This document shows positions 29,014-36,901 of a stretch of 36,901 bases of DNA, piece after piece. The stretch comes from Actinobacteria bacterium 69-20 (GTDB lineage: Bacteria > Actinomycetota > Actinomycetes > Mycobacteriales > Nakamurellaceae), in assembly GCA_001897425.1 (NCBI GenBank), contig MKSW01000023.1:63695-100595 (forward strand). The letters are read 5' to 3'. The stretch's first letter is position 1. The number at the start of each line of letters is the position of its first letter. The notes under the pieces were generated by a model, which ran no database searches, was not told the DNA's origin, and saw nothing but the letters and a program-made list of their open reading frames with translations. Made by a program: the position numbers and the translations under genes.

Positions 29014-29835
29014 GTGAGCATGACGACGCGGACAGCGCACAGGGTCAGCCGGATATCGACCGGTGTGCTCATCACGCTGCTGTTCGGCATCCCGCTGGCA
29101 TACGTGCTGATGATCTCATTCCAAACCCCGACGCAGTTCATCAGAGACCCGATGTCCCTGTCGCAGGGACCTACCGTGTCGAACTACTCGGCGGCATGGA
29201 CGCAAGGCGACCTGGGCCAGCAGCTGATGAACACCGTCATCTACTCGGTGGCCGCGGCCGCGATCTCCACGGTGCTGAGCCTGCTCATCGCGTACCCCGT
29301 CGCGCGCCGCCTGGTCCGCTGGCACCGCTGGATCTACATCTCGTTCGTGATTGGCATGTGCCTGCCGATCCCGGTGATACCGCTGTTCGTCCAGGCACAG
29401 CGCATGCACTTGTTCGACAACCGAATCGGGTACATCGTCCTACACCTGGAAATGGGCTTGCCGCTCGGCGTGCTCCTGCTGACTGCGTTCGTCGCAGGCA
29501 TTCCGGAGGAACTGGACCATGCGGCGCTGCTAGACGGATCGAGCTACCTCGGCTTCCTGGCACGCATTGTCCTGCCGCTGGCCTGGCCGAGCATCGTGAT
29601 CGTATTTTTGTACTCGCTGCTCGGCGTCTGGAACGACATCATCGGTCCGATCGTGTTCCTCGCCAGCGCCGACCTTTTCCCCGTGACCAGGGGCGTGTAC
29701 CAGTTCTACGGGTCGAACACCAGCGCGTGGACCACCATGTCCGCCGCGATCGTGATCGTGAGCCTGCCGGTCATGACCCTGTTCATCGTCTCCCAGCGTC
29801 AGCTGCTGCGATCAACGCTCGGCGCATCTACGTGA
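29014..29835 (+). CDS. ABC transporter permease, MalG/UgpE type
   Basis: A 273-residue protein with six predicted membrane helices. The first is 'GVLITLLFGIPLAYVLMISFQTPTQFI'; then come the typical 'AISTVLSLLIAYPVARR' and the EAA loop 'IPEELDHAALLDGSSYLGFLARIVLPLAWPSI'. The EAA Glu is kept, though 'EELDHAALLDGSS' is slightly degenerate. The start GTG at 29014 follows AAGGGGGGAGC; an ATG two codons later is also possible. It lies 14 bases after the first permease gene. The cognate ATPase is probably a shared MsiK-type protein encoded elsewhere, as is common in actinobacteria. Confidence 0.92.
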   Translation: MSMTTRTAHRVSRISTGVLITLLFGIPLAYVLMISFQTPTQFIRDPMSLSQGPTVSNYSAAWTQGDLGQQLMNTVIYSVAAAAISTVLSLLIAYPVARRLVRWHRWIYISFVIGMCLPIPVIPLFVQAQRMHLFDNRIGYIVLHLEMGLPLGVLLLTAFVAGIPEELDHAALLDGSSYLGFLARIVLPLAWPSIVIVFLYSLLGVWNDIIGPIVFLASADLFPVTRGVYQFYGSNTSAWTTMSAAIVIVSLPVMTLFIVSQRQLLRSTLGAST

Positions 29836-29898
29836 CACCCGCGGCCCCGCCGCCCGGAATCGGCATCCCACCCTGTGACCACTCGAAAGGAACAATTC

Positions 29899-30618
29899 AT
29901 GGACAGTCCCGCATCGGCCGGCGCAAACACGCACGAGGCGGTGATCGAGGCGGCCCGCAAGATCAACGCCCCGGCAATGCGCGCCGTCCAGCAGGCCGCC
30001 GATACACTCGTCGACCTTGCGGAGCGCATCGTTGAGGCCACGGCGGACGGCCATCAGGTGTTCGCGTTCGGCGCCGGGCACGCCGACATGTTCGCCATGG
30101 AGCTCTACAGCCGGGCCGGCGGGCTGCGCCTGTGCCAGATCATGCACCTGACGGACCTGGATCCGCAGAAACGGCCGTTCGGCATGCAGATGCGCGACTC
30201 GGAGCCCGAACGGGATCCCGCCAACGGGGCCGAGCTCATCCGCCACTACGGGATCGCAAACGGCGACATCGTGCTCATCGCATCCAATTCCGGCCGGAAC
30301 GGCGCCGCCGTGGAACTCGCATTGCGGTGCCGGGACCTGGGCGCGTTCACTGCGGCGTTCACCTCCGTCGCCCACTCGCAGGCGGTCGCCTCACGCCACC
30401 CGTCGGGAAAGCGGCTTCTCGACGTCGCCGACGTGGTCGTGGACAACTGCTGCCCGCTCGGCGACGCCGTACTGTCCGATCCCAGGGTCAACCACGCGTT
30501 CGGCGCGACGTCGTCCCTGTCGTTCTGCCTGCTGGCGCAGGCGCTGAACGTCGCGGTGGTCCGCACCCTTGCCGACAGGCACCTTCCGGTCGAGGTGCTC
30601 GTGAGCGCGAACGTATGA
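29899..30618 (+). CDS. SIS-domain (sugar isomerase-like) protein
   Basis: A 239-residue protein with a SIS fold: 'AAERIVEATADGHQVFAFGAGHADMFAMELYSRAGGL' (phosphosugar-binding loop near residues 54-64) and 'GDIVLIASNSGRNGAAVELALRCRDLGAFTAAFTS' (S-N-S-G at about 129-132). It resembles the SIS_2/UPF0309 'sugar isomerase domain' group. Such proteins isomerise, deaminate or bind sugar phosphates. As no NagB glucosamine-6-phosphate deaminase is present, this protein may supply an equivalent isomerase or deaminase step, but that is inference. AAAGGA precedes the ATG. The next gene overlaps by four bases (ATGA). Confidence 0.85.
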   Translation: MDSPASAGANTHEAVIEAARKINAPAMRAVQQAADTLVDLAERIVEATADGHQVFAFGAGHADMFAMELYSRAGGLRLCQIMHLTDLDPQKRPFGMQMRDSEPERDPANGAELIRHYGIANGDIVLIASNSGRNGAAVELALRCRDLGAFTAAFTSVAHSQAVASRHPSGKRLLDVADVVVDNCCPLGDAVLSDPRVNHAFGATSSLSFCLLAQALNVAVVRTLADRHLPVEVLVSANV

Positions 30619-31622
30619 CAACGACGTGGGGGCACCTGCGCGCCCCGCACGGTCAGACCGAGCCGATCCTGCTCATCGACATCGGCGGAAGCAAGCTGGA
30701 GATGGCCGTGGCACGCGACAGCGGGATCGCCGAGCGGAAACGCGTCGAAACGATGCGCGACGTGCAATCGGCACGCCACCTGGTCGACCTGATCGTCGAC
30801 ATGTCGCTCGGGCTCGGCTGGAACCCCCGACCCGCCGGCGTGATCGTCGCCGCCGTCCCCGGCTGGATCGACCGTGACGAACAGCGGGTGATCCACTCGG
30901 CGAACGTTCCGCTGGTCGACTTCCCGCTCGCCGAGGAGCTCCAGCGGCGCCTCGGCGCGGCGCGGGTGATCCTCGAGGACGACGCGAACTGCGGTGTTCT
31001 CGGCGAACATGCGCGCGGCGCGGCCCGCGGGCATCGCGACGTCGCATACCTGTCGCTGTCCACCGGGGTCGGTATGGGCGCGATCGTAGGCGGCCGGCTG
31101 ATGCGGGGCGCCACCCGCCGCGCCGGCGAGGTCGGACACATGACGGTCGTCCCCGACGGCCGGCAGTGCGGCTGCGGACGGCGAGGCTGTCTGGAGGCCT
31201 ACTTTTCGGGCCGTGCCCTGGCCCAGGCGGCAGCGCAGGCGGCATCGGCCGGCGGCGCACCCGGCCTGGCATCCCTCGACCCTTCGGTCATCACCGGTCG
31301 CGACGTCGTCGAGGCGGCGTACGCCGGCGACGGTGACTGCCAGGAGATGATCCACGACGCGCTCACGCACCTCGCCGTCGGCGTACAGGCGATCTGCGCC
31401 GTGTTCGACCCTGCCCTGGTGGTGTTCGGCGGCGGGCTGATGAAAAACGCGGCGTTCGCCGCCGACGTGCTGCAGGTGGCCGGAACCTGTGACCGGTCAC
31501 GCGACCCGTCGAGCTTCGTCGGCGCCGAACTCGGCGGCGACGCCGTCCTGGCCGGGGCACTCGTGCTGGCCGAGAGGAACCGATCGACGAAGGAGACGGA
31601 ACAGTGCAGGGACATCAGCTGA
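30615..31622 (+). CDS. ROK-family sugar kinase
   Basis: A 335-residue protein with the ATP-binding 'LLIDIGGSKLEMAVA' (residues 19-33), catalytic Asp 123 in 'LEDDANCGVLGEHARGAARG', the phosphate loop 'LSTGVGMGAIVGGRLMRG' and the zinc motif CGCGRRGC (185-192) in 'GHMTVVPDGRQCGCGRRGCLEAYFSG'. There is no N-terminal helix-turn-helix, so it is an enzyme rather than a regulator. Candidate substrates are N-acetylglucosamine or N-acetylmannosamine. It is coupled to the SIS gene by ATGA and overlaps nagA by 19 bases. Together with NagA it gives a phosphorylate-then-deacetylate route. Confidence 0.9.
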   Translation: MTTTWGHLRAPHGQTEPILLIDIGGSKLEMAVARDSGIAERKRVETMRDVQSARHLVDLIVDMSLGLGWNPRPAGVIVAAVPGWIDRDEQRVIHSANVPLVDFPLAEELQRRLGAARVILEDDANCGVLGEHARGAARGHRDVAYLSLSTGVGMGAIVGGRLMRGATRRAGEVGHMTVVPDGRQCGCGRRGCLEAYFSGRALAQAAAQAASAGGAPGLASLDPSVITGRDVVEAAYAGDGDCQEMIHDALTHLAVGVQAICAVFDPALVVFGGGLMKNAAFAADVLQVAGTCDRSRDPSSFVGAELGGDAVLAGALVLAERNRSTKETEQCRDIS

Positions 31623-32791
31623 TCCGAAATGCCCGGGTGGTGCTGGACGACCAAGTCCTCGACGACGGCTGGGTCTTGATCCAGGACGGAGTCATCGCGC
31701 AGGTGGGTTCCGGCGTTCCGCCGACGCAGCTGCCAGCTGCGTACGTGGTGGACATCGACCGTTGTCACCTCATGCCGGGGTTCATTGATGTGCACGTCCA
31801 CGGCGGCGGCGGATTCGGCTTCGATACGGGTCCGGATGACGCGCTGCGGGCAGCCGCGTTCCATGCGCGGCACGGCACCACGTCGCTTTTGGCCGGGTTG
31901 TCCACCGCACCCTGGGCGGACATCTGTACCAATGTTGCCGCCCTGGCCGACCTGCCCAGCCGGGATCTCGACGAAAGCCAGGCGGCACGGATCCTGGGCA
32001 CTTACCTGGAGGGGCCGTTCATCTCGGTGACCCGCAAGGGCGCTCACGACCCCGCCCTGATCAGGGTGCCGGAGAAAAGCGACGTCGCCGAGATCGTTTC
32101 CCGCGGCCGCGGATCGGTCAAGGTGGCGACGGTCGCGCCGGAAGTGCCGAACGGGATGGCGGCGATCGGATGGTTCACCTCGGCCGGGGTCGCGGTGTCC
32201 ATCGGGCACACCGACGCCACCGGCGACATGTTCGACGCGGCGGCGACCGCGGGCGGCACCTGTCTGACCCACACCTTCAACGGGATGCGCCCGCCGACGC
32301 ACCGCGACCCGGCGGTGTTCCAGGCGATCACCTCACGAAGAGTCAACTGTGAGGTCATCTGCGACGGGCTGCACGTGCACCCCGTCTACATCCGAATGCT
32401 GCGCGAGCTGGTGGGCGCCGATCGGCCCGTGCTGGTCACCGACGCGGTGAGCTGGGCCGGCCAGCCGGACGGCAGCTACCGGTCGGAAGGCCGTGCCGTC
32501 GAGGTGCGTGCCGGCCGGGTGTGGCTGAGCGGAACGGACACCCTCGCCGGGTCGTGCCTGACCATGGGCGACGCCGTCCGGAACTACGCCGAGTTCACCG
32601 GAGCCGGCCCGGTCGAGCTGGCGAAGGTCTCGGCCACCAACGCCGCGGCGCGGTTGGGGCTGGATCACCGGCTCGGCAGGATCCGCCCCGGTTTCCCCGC
32701 GGACCTCGTCGCACTCGGCCCGGATCATTCGGTGCGGGCCGTAATGCGCGGCGGCAAGTGGCTGCGCGAGTATCCCGGCGACGGGGAATAG
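31604..32791 (+). CDS. nagA: N-acetylglucosamine-6-phosphate deacetylase
   Basis: A 395-residue amidohydrolase of normal NagA length. Metal and catalytic residues are visible: H64-x-H66 in 'GFIDVHVHGGGG', Glu136 in 'GTYLEGPFIS', His202 in 'SIGHTDAT', His223 in 'LTHTFNGMRP', the substrate-binding 'DGLHVHP' and catalytic Asp280 in 'LVTDAVSWAG'. It removes acetate from GlcNAc-6-phosphate (or a close relative) in the cytoplasm. The GTG start lies 19 bases inside the end of the kinase gene, after GAAGGAG. The acetate released could be activated by the acs gene elsewhere in the window, although that gene is not in this operon. Confidence 0.93.
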   Translation: MQGHQLIRNARVVLDDQVLDDGWVLIQDGVIAQVGSGVPPTQLPAAYVVDIDRCHLMPGFIDVHVHGGGGFGFDTGPDDALRAAAFHARHGTTSLLAGLSTAPWADICTNVAALADLPSRDLDESQAARILGTYLEGPFISVTRKGAHDPALIRVPEKSDVAEIVSRGRGSVKVATVAPEVPNGMAAIGWFTSAGVAVSIGHTDATGDMFDAAATAGGTCLTHTFNGMRPPTHRDPAVFQAITSRRVNCEVICDGLHVHPVYIRMLRELVGADRPVLVTDAVSWAGQPDGSYRSEGRAVEVRAGRVWLSGTDTLAGSCLTMGDAVRNYAEFTGAGPVELAKVSATNAAARLGLDHRLGRIRPGFPADLVALGPDHSVRAVMRGGKWLREYPGDGE

Positions 32792-32824
32792 CCACCGGGA
32801 CGGCGAAAGACAGGAGACAAGGAA

Positions 32825-34213
32825 ATGGTGCACGGCGCAGAATCGGCGCGGCATCTTGAGGTGGTGCCAGCCCAGTATCGGGTGGGTGCGGGCCGGGCGG
32901 ACATCACACCTGAAGTCGGGGTGCCGCTTGGCGGCTACGGTGCCCGGCACGGCGTCTCCGACCGGGTGGCCGCGCCGCTGTGCTGCACAGCGTTCGTCTT
33001 CGACGACGGCAGCACGAGGGCGTGCCTCGTCACCTGCGACCTGCTGTACGTGACCGCGGACATCGTGGAAGCGGTCCGACGCGAGATATCGACACGGATC
33101 GGCATCCCGCCCGGCGCCGTGCTGCTGGCCGCGACACACACGCACAGCGGCCCGGCGAACCTGACCCGCGAAGCCGACGGCGACTATGTGCAGTTCGTGG
33201 CGAAGCGGGTAGGTGACGCCGTTCAGGTCGCCTCGACGACGGCCGAGCCCGCCACCGTCCGCATCTCCACGGCGGAACTGCGCGGCATCAGCCTGAACCG
33301 CAGGGATCCCGCGGGTCCGATCGAGACCAGCCTGCGCACGATCATCGCGGAGGCCGCCGCCGATCGGAAGGCGATCGGTGTCCTGATGAACTACGCCTGC
33401 CACGCGACGGTGCTCGAGGCGGACAACCTGGCCATTTCACCGGACTTTCCTGGGGCGGCGGTGTCGTTCGTCGAAAACGCCACCGGTGCGACGGCCGGCT
33501 ACTTGCAAGGCTGCTGCGGCGCAATCAACCCGGTGTGGATCGACCACACGACGGCCGAGGCGACACGTATCGGCTCCGTGCTCGGATCGACCGCAGCCCG
33601 GCAGGTGTTCGACGGCGTGGGCGTCACGCTCACCCGCCGCTCGGTCAACTTAAGCATCGGAGACGACGTTGACGCGCCGCCGGCCCCGCTGGCAGGCGAC
33701 CTGGTTTCCGGCCCACTGTGGTACGGCACCCAGGCAGCGACGCTGCGCCGGAGAGCCGCCCGAACCGTCGCCGAGATCGACGAAGAGATTTCCCGGGCGG
33801 AGCGGGCCGTACGCGCCGAGACGGCGAAGGCCGCCGACGGCTCGGCCAGGCTCGCGGCGCTGCACGCGGAGCGCTACTCGGCCATGACCGGATCACCCCA
33901 CTGGCGCGCAAACGGGTCAGCCGACGAGGTGTCCGACACGGTGCAGATCTCCGGCGTGGGGTTCGGCACGTCGCTGGCGCTGATCGGCCTGCCCGCCGAA
34001 CCGTTCCTAGAGATCGGCGAGGGTATTCGCCATCGGGCAGAAGTCGGCCATCTTCTGGTGTGCGGGTATACCAACGGCATGATCGGCTATGTGCCAAGCC
34101 GGCAGGCCTTCGATCACGACGGCTACGAGGTCGGCATGGCTCGGTACGAGCCCGGCACGGCCGAAAGGATCGTCGATGCGGGCGCCGAGTTGCTGCGAAA
34201 AGCCGCCGGGTAG
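32825..34213 (+). CDS. neutral-ceramidase-like amidohydrolase
   Basis: A 462-residue protein of the neutral/alkaline non-lysosomal ceramidase N-terminal-domain family. It opens 'YRVGAGRADITPEVGVPLGGYGARHGVSDRV' and carries the zinc-site motif 'AATHTHSGP' (His105, His107) and 'NYACHATVLEADNLAISPDFPGAA' (His193 region). No signal peptide or C-terminal Ig-like domain is present, so it is shorter than secreted ceramidases (about 650 residues) and is likely cytoplasmic. Short forms are frequent in sugar catabolic operons, where their substrate is unknown; hydrolysis of an N-acyl or ester bond is expected. GGAGACAAGG precedes the ATG, and its stop abuts the next start (TAGATG). Confidence 0.85.
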   Translation: MVHGAESARHLEVVPAQYRVGAGRADITPEVGVPLGGYGARHGVSDRVAAPLCCTAFVFDDGSTRACLVTCDLLYVTADIVEAVRREISTRIGIPPGAVLLAATHTHSGPANLTREADGDYVQFVAKRVGDAVQVASTTAEPATVRISTAELRGISLNRRDPAGPIETSLRTIIAEAAADRKAIGVLMNYACHATVLEADNLAISPDFPGAAVSFVENATGATAGYLQGCCGAINPVWIDHTTAEATRIGSVLGSTAARQVFDGVGVTLTRRSVNLSIGDDVDAPPAPLAGDLVSGPLWYGTQAATLRRRAARTVAEIDEEISRAERAVRAETAKAADGSARLAALHAERYSAMTGSPHWRANGSADEVSDTVQISGVGFGTSLALIGLPAEPFLEIGEGIRHRAEVGHLLVCGYTNGMIGYVPSRQAFDHDGYEVGMARYEPGTAERIVDAGAELLRKAAG

Positions 34214-35212
34214 ATGATCGGCGGGCCGGCCCGGGCCGGGCGGGCCGTCGACTCCAGGCGGCCACGCGACAAGGTCAGCACCCTGCCGGACGCGATCGCA
34301 AGATACGTCCGGCCGGGATCGCGTGTCGCCCTGGAGGGCTTCGGTCATCTCGTCCCGATGGCCGCCGCGCACGAAATCATCCGACAACGCATCGCCGACC
34401 TGACCATATGTCGGATGTCGTGCGACATGATGATCGATCAACTGCTCGCCGCCGGATGCCTCCGCGGGCTGATCACCTCTTTTCTGGGCAACAGCTCGGG
34501 CGGCTCATTGCACGAGCTTCGCCGCGCTCTGGAAGGTCGCAGCACGGTCAAGGTCGAGCTGCAGGAGTTCAGCCACGGCGGCATGATCGCGCGCTACATC
34601 GCCGGTGCCGCTGGGCTGCCGTTCTACCCGATCAGGTCGTACGACGACGGCGATCTCCGGCAGGTCAACCCGCTGATCGCCTCGGTGACGGACCCATTTA
34701 GCGGCGACGAGATTTGTGTCGTCCCTGCGCTGCGGCCCGATGTTTCTGTCGTGCACGCCCAGCGCGCCGATCGCGCCGGCAACGTGCAGGCCTGGGGGAT
34801 TCTCGGCGTTCAGCAGGAGGTGGCGTTCGCCGGGAAGGCCGTCATCGTGACCGTGGAGGAGATCGTCGACGACGCGGTGATCCGGGCGGACCCGAATCGC
34901 ACGATCATTCCCGCGCAGATTGTCAGCGCCGTCGTGCCGTGCCCCGGCGGCGCCTACCCCTGCTCGGTCCAAGGATTTTACGATCGGGACGACGCGTTTT
35001 TCCGGCGCTGGTCAGAAAACGCCCGCGATGAGCAGGCCGTGCCGAAATGGCTGCGCGACAACGTGTACGAGCTGCCGGATCATGCGGCCTACCTACAGCG
35101 GATAGGTGCCGCGCTGGACAGGTTGCGAGTCGTGCCAGCACCTTCGGGGTCCGTCGACTATGGAAGCCGCCAGCCGGTTTCCGCGGCTGGACCAGGCCTG
35201 GTGGTGTCGTGA
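34214..35212 (+). CDS. CoA-transferase subunit A (GctA/IpdA-like)
   Basis: A 332-residue protein of the class I CoA-transferase alpha group, nearest in layout to glutaconate CoA-transferase A and IpdA. 'SRVALEGFGHLVPMAAAHEIIRQ' is the CoA-binding opening, followed by 'RGLITSFLGNSSGGSLHELRRALE', 'HGGMIARYIAGAAGLPFYPIRS' and 'VVHAQRADRAGNVQAWGILGVQQEVAFAGKAVIVTVEEIV'. The ATG directly abuts the stop of the amidohydrolase gene. It works as a heteromer with the next gene, transferring CoA to, or hydrolysing, an acyl acid. Its presence in an amino-sugar operon is unusual. The C-terminal 30 residues diverge from the family. Confidence 0.88.
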   Translation: MIGGPARAGRAVDSRRPRDKVSTLPDAIARYVRPGSRVALEGFGHLVPMAAAHEIIRQRIADLTICRMSCDMMIDQLLAAGCLRGLITSFLGNSSGGSLHELRRALEGRSTVKVELQEFSHGGMIARYIAGAAGLPFYPIRSYDDGDLRQVNPLIASVTDPFSGDEICVVPALRPDVSVVHAQRADRAGNVQAWGILGVQQEVAFAGKAVIVTVEEIVDDAVIRADPNRTIIPAQIVSAVVPCPGGAYPCSVQGFYDRDDAFFRRWSENARDEQAVPKWLRDNVYELPDHAAYLQRIGAALDRLRVVPAPSGSVDYGSRQPVSAAGPGLVVS

Positions 35213-35991
35213 GTACCGGCGCCCGCGGTGTCACTGACGCCGAGCGCCTGGTGATTGCCGCCGCACGGCTGCTTGTCGGACGGCGGACCGTGTTCGCCGG
35301 GCACGGCGTGCCAACGTTGGCCATCTCGCTGGCTCAACGGCTATACGAGCCAGGACTCGAGATCGTTTACGAGTCAGGGGTTGTTGGCCCACATCCCGAT
35401 CGAGTGCCCACCAGCATTTCCGACTCATTGCTGGTCACCGGTGCCGAGTGCGTGGTTGGGATGCCGCAGTTGTTCGGGTACCTGATCCAGGGCAGCCGAA
35501 TCGATGTCGGCTTCCTCGGCGCGGCGCAGATCGACCGGCAGGGCAATCTGAACTCCACACTGATCGGTGGAGATTACCAGCAGCCCCAGACCCGTCTGCC
35601 CGGTTCTGGAGGCGCTATCGAGGTGATGGCCCACGCCCGAGAAGTTTTCGTGGTCATCAGGATGCACTCTCCCCGGAGCCTGGTATCCCACCTCGACTTC
35701 TGCACGACCCCATCGCCAGCTCGTGCTGGAAAGCAGGGCGGCAGTACCCAGGCGTCTGGTCGAGGAGTGAGCACTCTGATCACGCCGAAGGGCACTCTGC
35801 GCTGGGCCGCCGATCGAGGTGAACTCATCCTCACAGCCGTGGCGCGCGGAACGACCGTTGATGATGTGGTGGCGACGACCGGCTGGCCGCTGGCGGTCGC
35901 AGGGGACATTGTCGAGGACCCGCTGCCAACCGTGGAGGAACTGCGCATCCTCCGTGAAGAGCTCGACCCGGAGCGCATCTACTTGCGCTAA
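35209..35991 (+). CDS. CoA-transferase subunit B (GctB/IpdB-like)
   Basis: A 260-residue protein starting at GTG in the GTGA overlap with subunit A. Family features: 'RTVFAGHGVPTLAISLAQRLYEPGLEIVYESGVVGPHPDRVPTSISDSLLVTGAE', where Glu55 of Y-E-S-G occupies the place of the catalytic glutamate of class I CoA-transferases. 'GFLGAAQIDRQGNLNSTLIGG' and 'LPGSGGAIEVMAHAREVFVVIRM' (G-x-G-x-A oxyanion loop form) follow. It pairs with subunit A. Codon use is slightly less G+C-rich than in the transporter genes, as in the following gene, which may reflect a separate acquisition. Confidence 0.88.
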   Translation: MSTGARGVTDAERLVIAAARLLVGRRTVFAGHGVPTLAISLAQRLYEPGLEIVYESGVVGPHPDRVPTSISDSLLVTGAECVVGMPQLFGYLIQGSRIDVGFLGAAQIDRQGNLNSTLIGGDYQQPQTRLPGSGGAIEVMAHAREVFVVIRMHSPRSLVSHLDFCTTPSPARAGKQGGSTQASGRGVSTLITPKGTLRWAADRGELILTAVARGTTVDDVVATTGWPLAVAGDIVEDPLPTVEELRILREELDPERIYLR

Positions 35992-36045
35992 CGGTATCGG
36001 TGGTGCCATCCAAAGAACGGGCCATCGGGGCAGGAGAGAATTCGA

Positions 36046-36855
36046 ATGAAGAACCGCAAGGTTGGGATCATCGGGTCGGGTTTCATGGCCTCTATACACG
36101 CCGCGGCGTGGCTTTCTCTGAACGTAGATCTTACCGCCGTTCTACTACGTTGCGAGCAGTCGGACGACAGCCTCGCATCGGTACCGGCACGGAGATTTAC
36201 AGACTTGGCCGCGTTCCTGGACGCCGTCGATGTCGTAGACGTATGCACGCCTACGCACCTGCATGCAGTGTTCGCCCGTGCTGCGGCTGCAGCGGGCAAA
36301 CCGACGATTTGCGAGAAGCCCCTCGTCCTAGACAGCGCAGAGGGCGTGGGCCTGGTGGAAACCTTCGCCGCCGCAGGTATCCCGCTGTTCGTTGCCCACG
36401 TGCTTCGATTCGGCCGCGAATACGCGGCCATACGTGATGTAGTCAGCGTGGGCGGTATCGGTGTGCCGGCGGTGGTCCGATTGTCCCGGCTGTCCTTCGC
36501 GCCAAAGCGGGCCCAAGGCAGCTGGTTTGCGGACCCAGCGAAGTCAGGCGGGATCGAGTTCGACCTGATGATCCACGACCTCGACTACGCGCGGTGGATC
36601 GCCGGGGAAGTGGCGTCTGTGTACTCGAAATCCACGTCTGGTGGCGATGGACACGCGATAACCGTGCTGACGCATCGGAGCGGGGCAATCTCGCACGTCG
36701 AAGGCTCGTGGTCCAACCCGGCGCCAGTCTTTCGGGAGATCGTCGAGATCACAGGCTCGACGGGGGTGATTGGCTTCTGTTCCGACGACACCGCTCCGGT
36801 GACCATCAGATTGCATCGGGGTAGCGAGGAGATCTCTACTGGACTAGATGAGTGA
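36046..36855 (+). CDS. Gfo/Idh/MocA oxidoreductase, probably C-terminally short
   Basis: A 269-residue protein with the Rossmann opening 'KVGIIGSGFMASIHAAAW', 'VVDVCTPTHLHAVFARAAAAAGKPTICEKPLVLD' (EKP at 90-92, lysine catalytic) and 'GIEFDLMIHDLDYARWIAG' (Asp173, His177 catalytic-site positions). It oxidises or reduces a sugar or inositol hydroxyl with NAD(P). Family members usually run to 330-380 residues; this one stops at 'EEISTGLDE', before the last strand and helix that normally contain '..FvdcI..g..p..s..da'. It may be truncated by a nonsense or frameshift mutation, or the remainder may be lost. AGGAGAG precedes the ATG. Nothing can be said of the final 46 bases. Confidence 0.85.
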   Translation: MKNRKVGIIGSGFMASIHAAAWLSLNVDLTAVLLRCEQSDDSLASVPARRFTDLAAFLDAVDVVDVCTPTHLHAVFARAAAAAGKPTICEKPLVLDSAEGVGLVETFAAAGIPLFVAHVLRFGREYAAIRDVVSVGGIGVPAVVRLSRLSFAPKRAQGSWFADPAKSGGIEFDLMIHDLDYARWIAGEVASVYSKSTSGGDGHAITVLTHRSGAISHVEGSWSNPAPVFREIVEITGSTGVIGFCSDDTAPVTIRLHRGSEEISTGLDE

Positions 36856-36901
36856 TTCCAAGGGGTGGGTGTTCGGCGCGCCTGCCTGAAGTGATGGTTG
36901 A

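Noticed and set aside
1-36901. CRISPR arrays, prophage genes, transposases, tRNA or rRNA genes
   Set aside because: None was recognised on reading; no regular repeat-spacer pattern, no integrase or transposase motif, and no tRNA-like cloverleaf was noticed, although short RNA genes could be missed by eye.

Overview
The window is high-GC DNA (roughly two-thirds G+C by eye) from an actinobacterium, most likely of the Mycobacteriales (Nocardia/Rhodococcus-like). Pointers are a LexA-type SOS box, promoters that place a -10 hexamer exactly 6 bases before a start codon (leaderless transcripts), and the gene order SAV_6107-type HEPN protein, methyltransferase, dinB, DUF3040, which in relatives leads into the mraZ/dcw cell-division cluster. 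The genus is an inference; no rRNA or tRNA gene was seen.

Left part (1-8 kb): a membrane-anchored propeller-like protein, two adjacent toxin-antitoxin-type modules (one flanked by ~90-bp direct repeats next to a decayed AraC-type regulator), a VOC protein, a YCII protein, and a TetR gene co-transcribed with a PEP-synthase / rifampin-phosphotransferase-like enzyme, with a near-perfect 21-bp operator upstream.

Middle part (8-23.5 kb): chromosomal housekeeping and accessory genes: DHFR-like reductase, SDR plus small membrane protein, a 7-TM protein divergent from a lipoprotein, an SDR, a CPVC membrane protein, acetyl-CoA synthetase, a HigBA-like pair with a textbook leaderless promoter, a DUF885 peptidase, a YbaK-acetyltransferase pair, and the HEPN-methyltransferase-dinB-DUF3040 run headed by the SOS box. 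A short repeat family (core GTATGACGATGTTCGCGG, usually next to a GC-rich hairpin) occurs at six loci between 8.0 and 19.6 kb. Three lie between convergent genes, and one lies in frame inside the acetyltransferase gene. A separate 58-bp repeat occurs twice at 12.0-12.3 kb.

Right part (24-36.9 kb): the expected mraZ/dcw genes are absent after DUF3040. Instead there is a FabG-like SDR facing a ROK-family repressor, then a tight ten-gene catabolic operon: sugar-binding lipoprotein, two permeases, SIS-domain protein, ROK sugar kinase, NagA deacetylase, neutral-ceramidase-like amidase, two CoA-transferase subunits and a Gfo/Idh/MocA oxidoreductase. No transporter ATPase and no NagB are present. 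The set suggests uptake and breakdown of an N-acylated amino sugar or glycoconjugate, with an unusual link to CoA-thioester chemistry. The ROK regulator is preceded by a strong promoter and a leaderless 46-residue upstream ORF containing four cysteines, whose stop overlaps the regulator's GTG start. A perfect 18-bp-stem hairpin separates the binding protein from the permeases.
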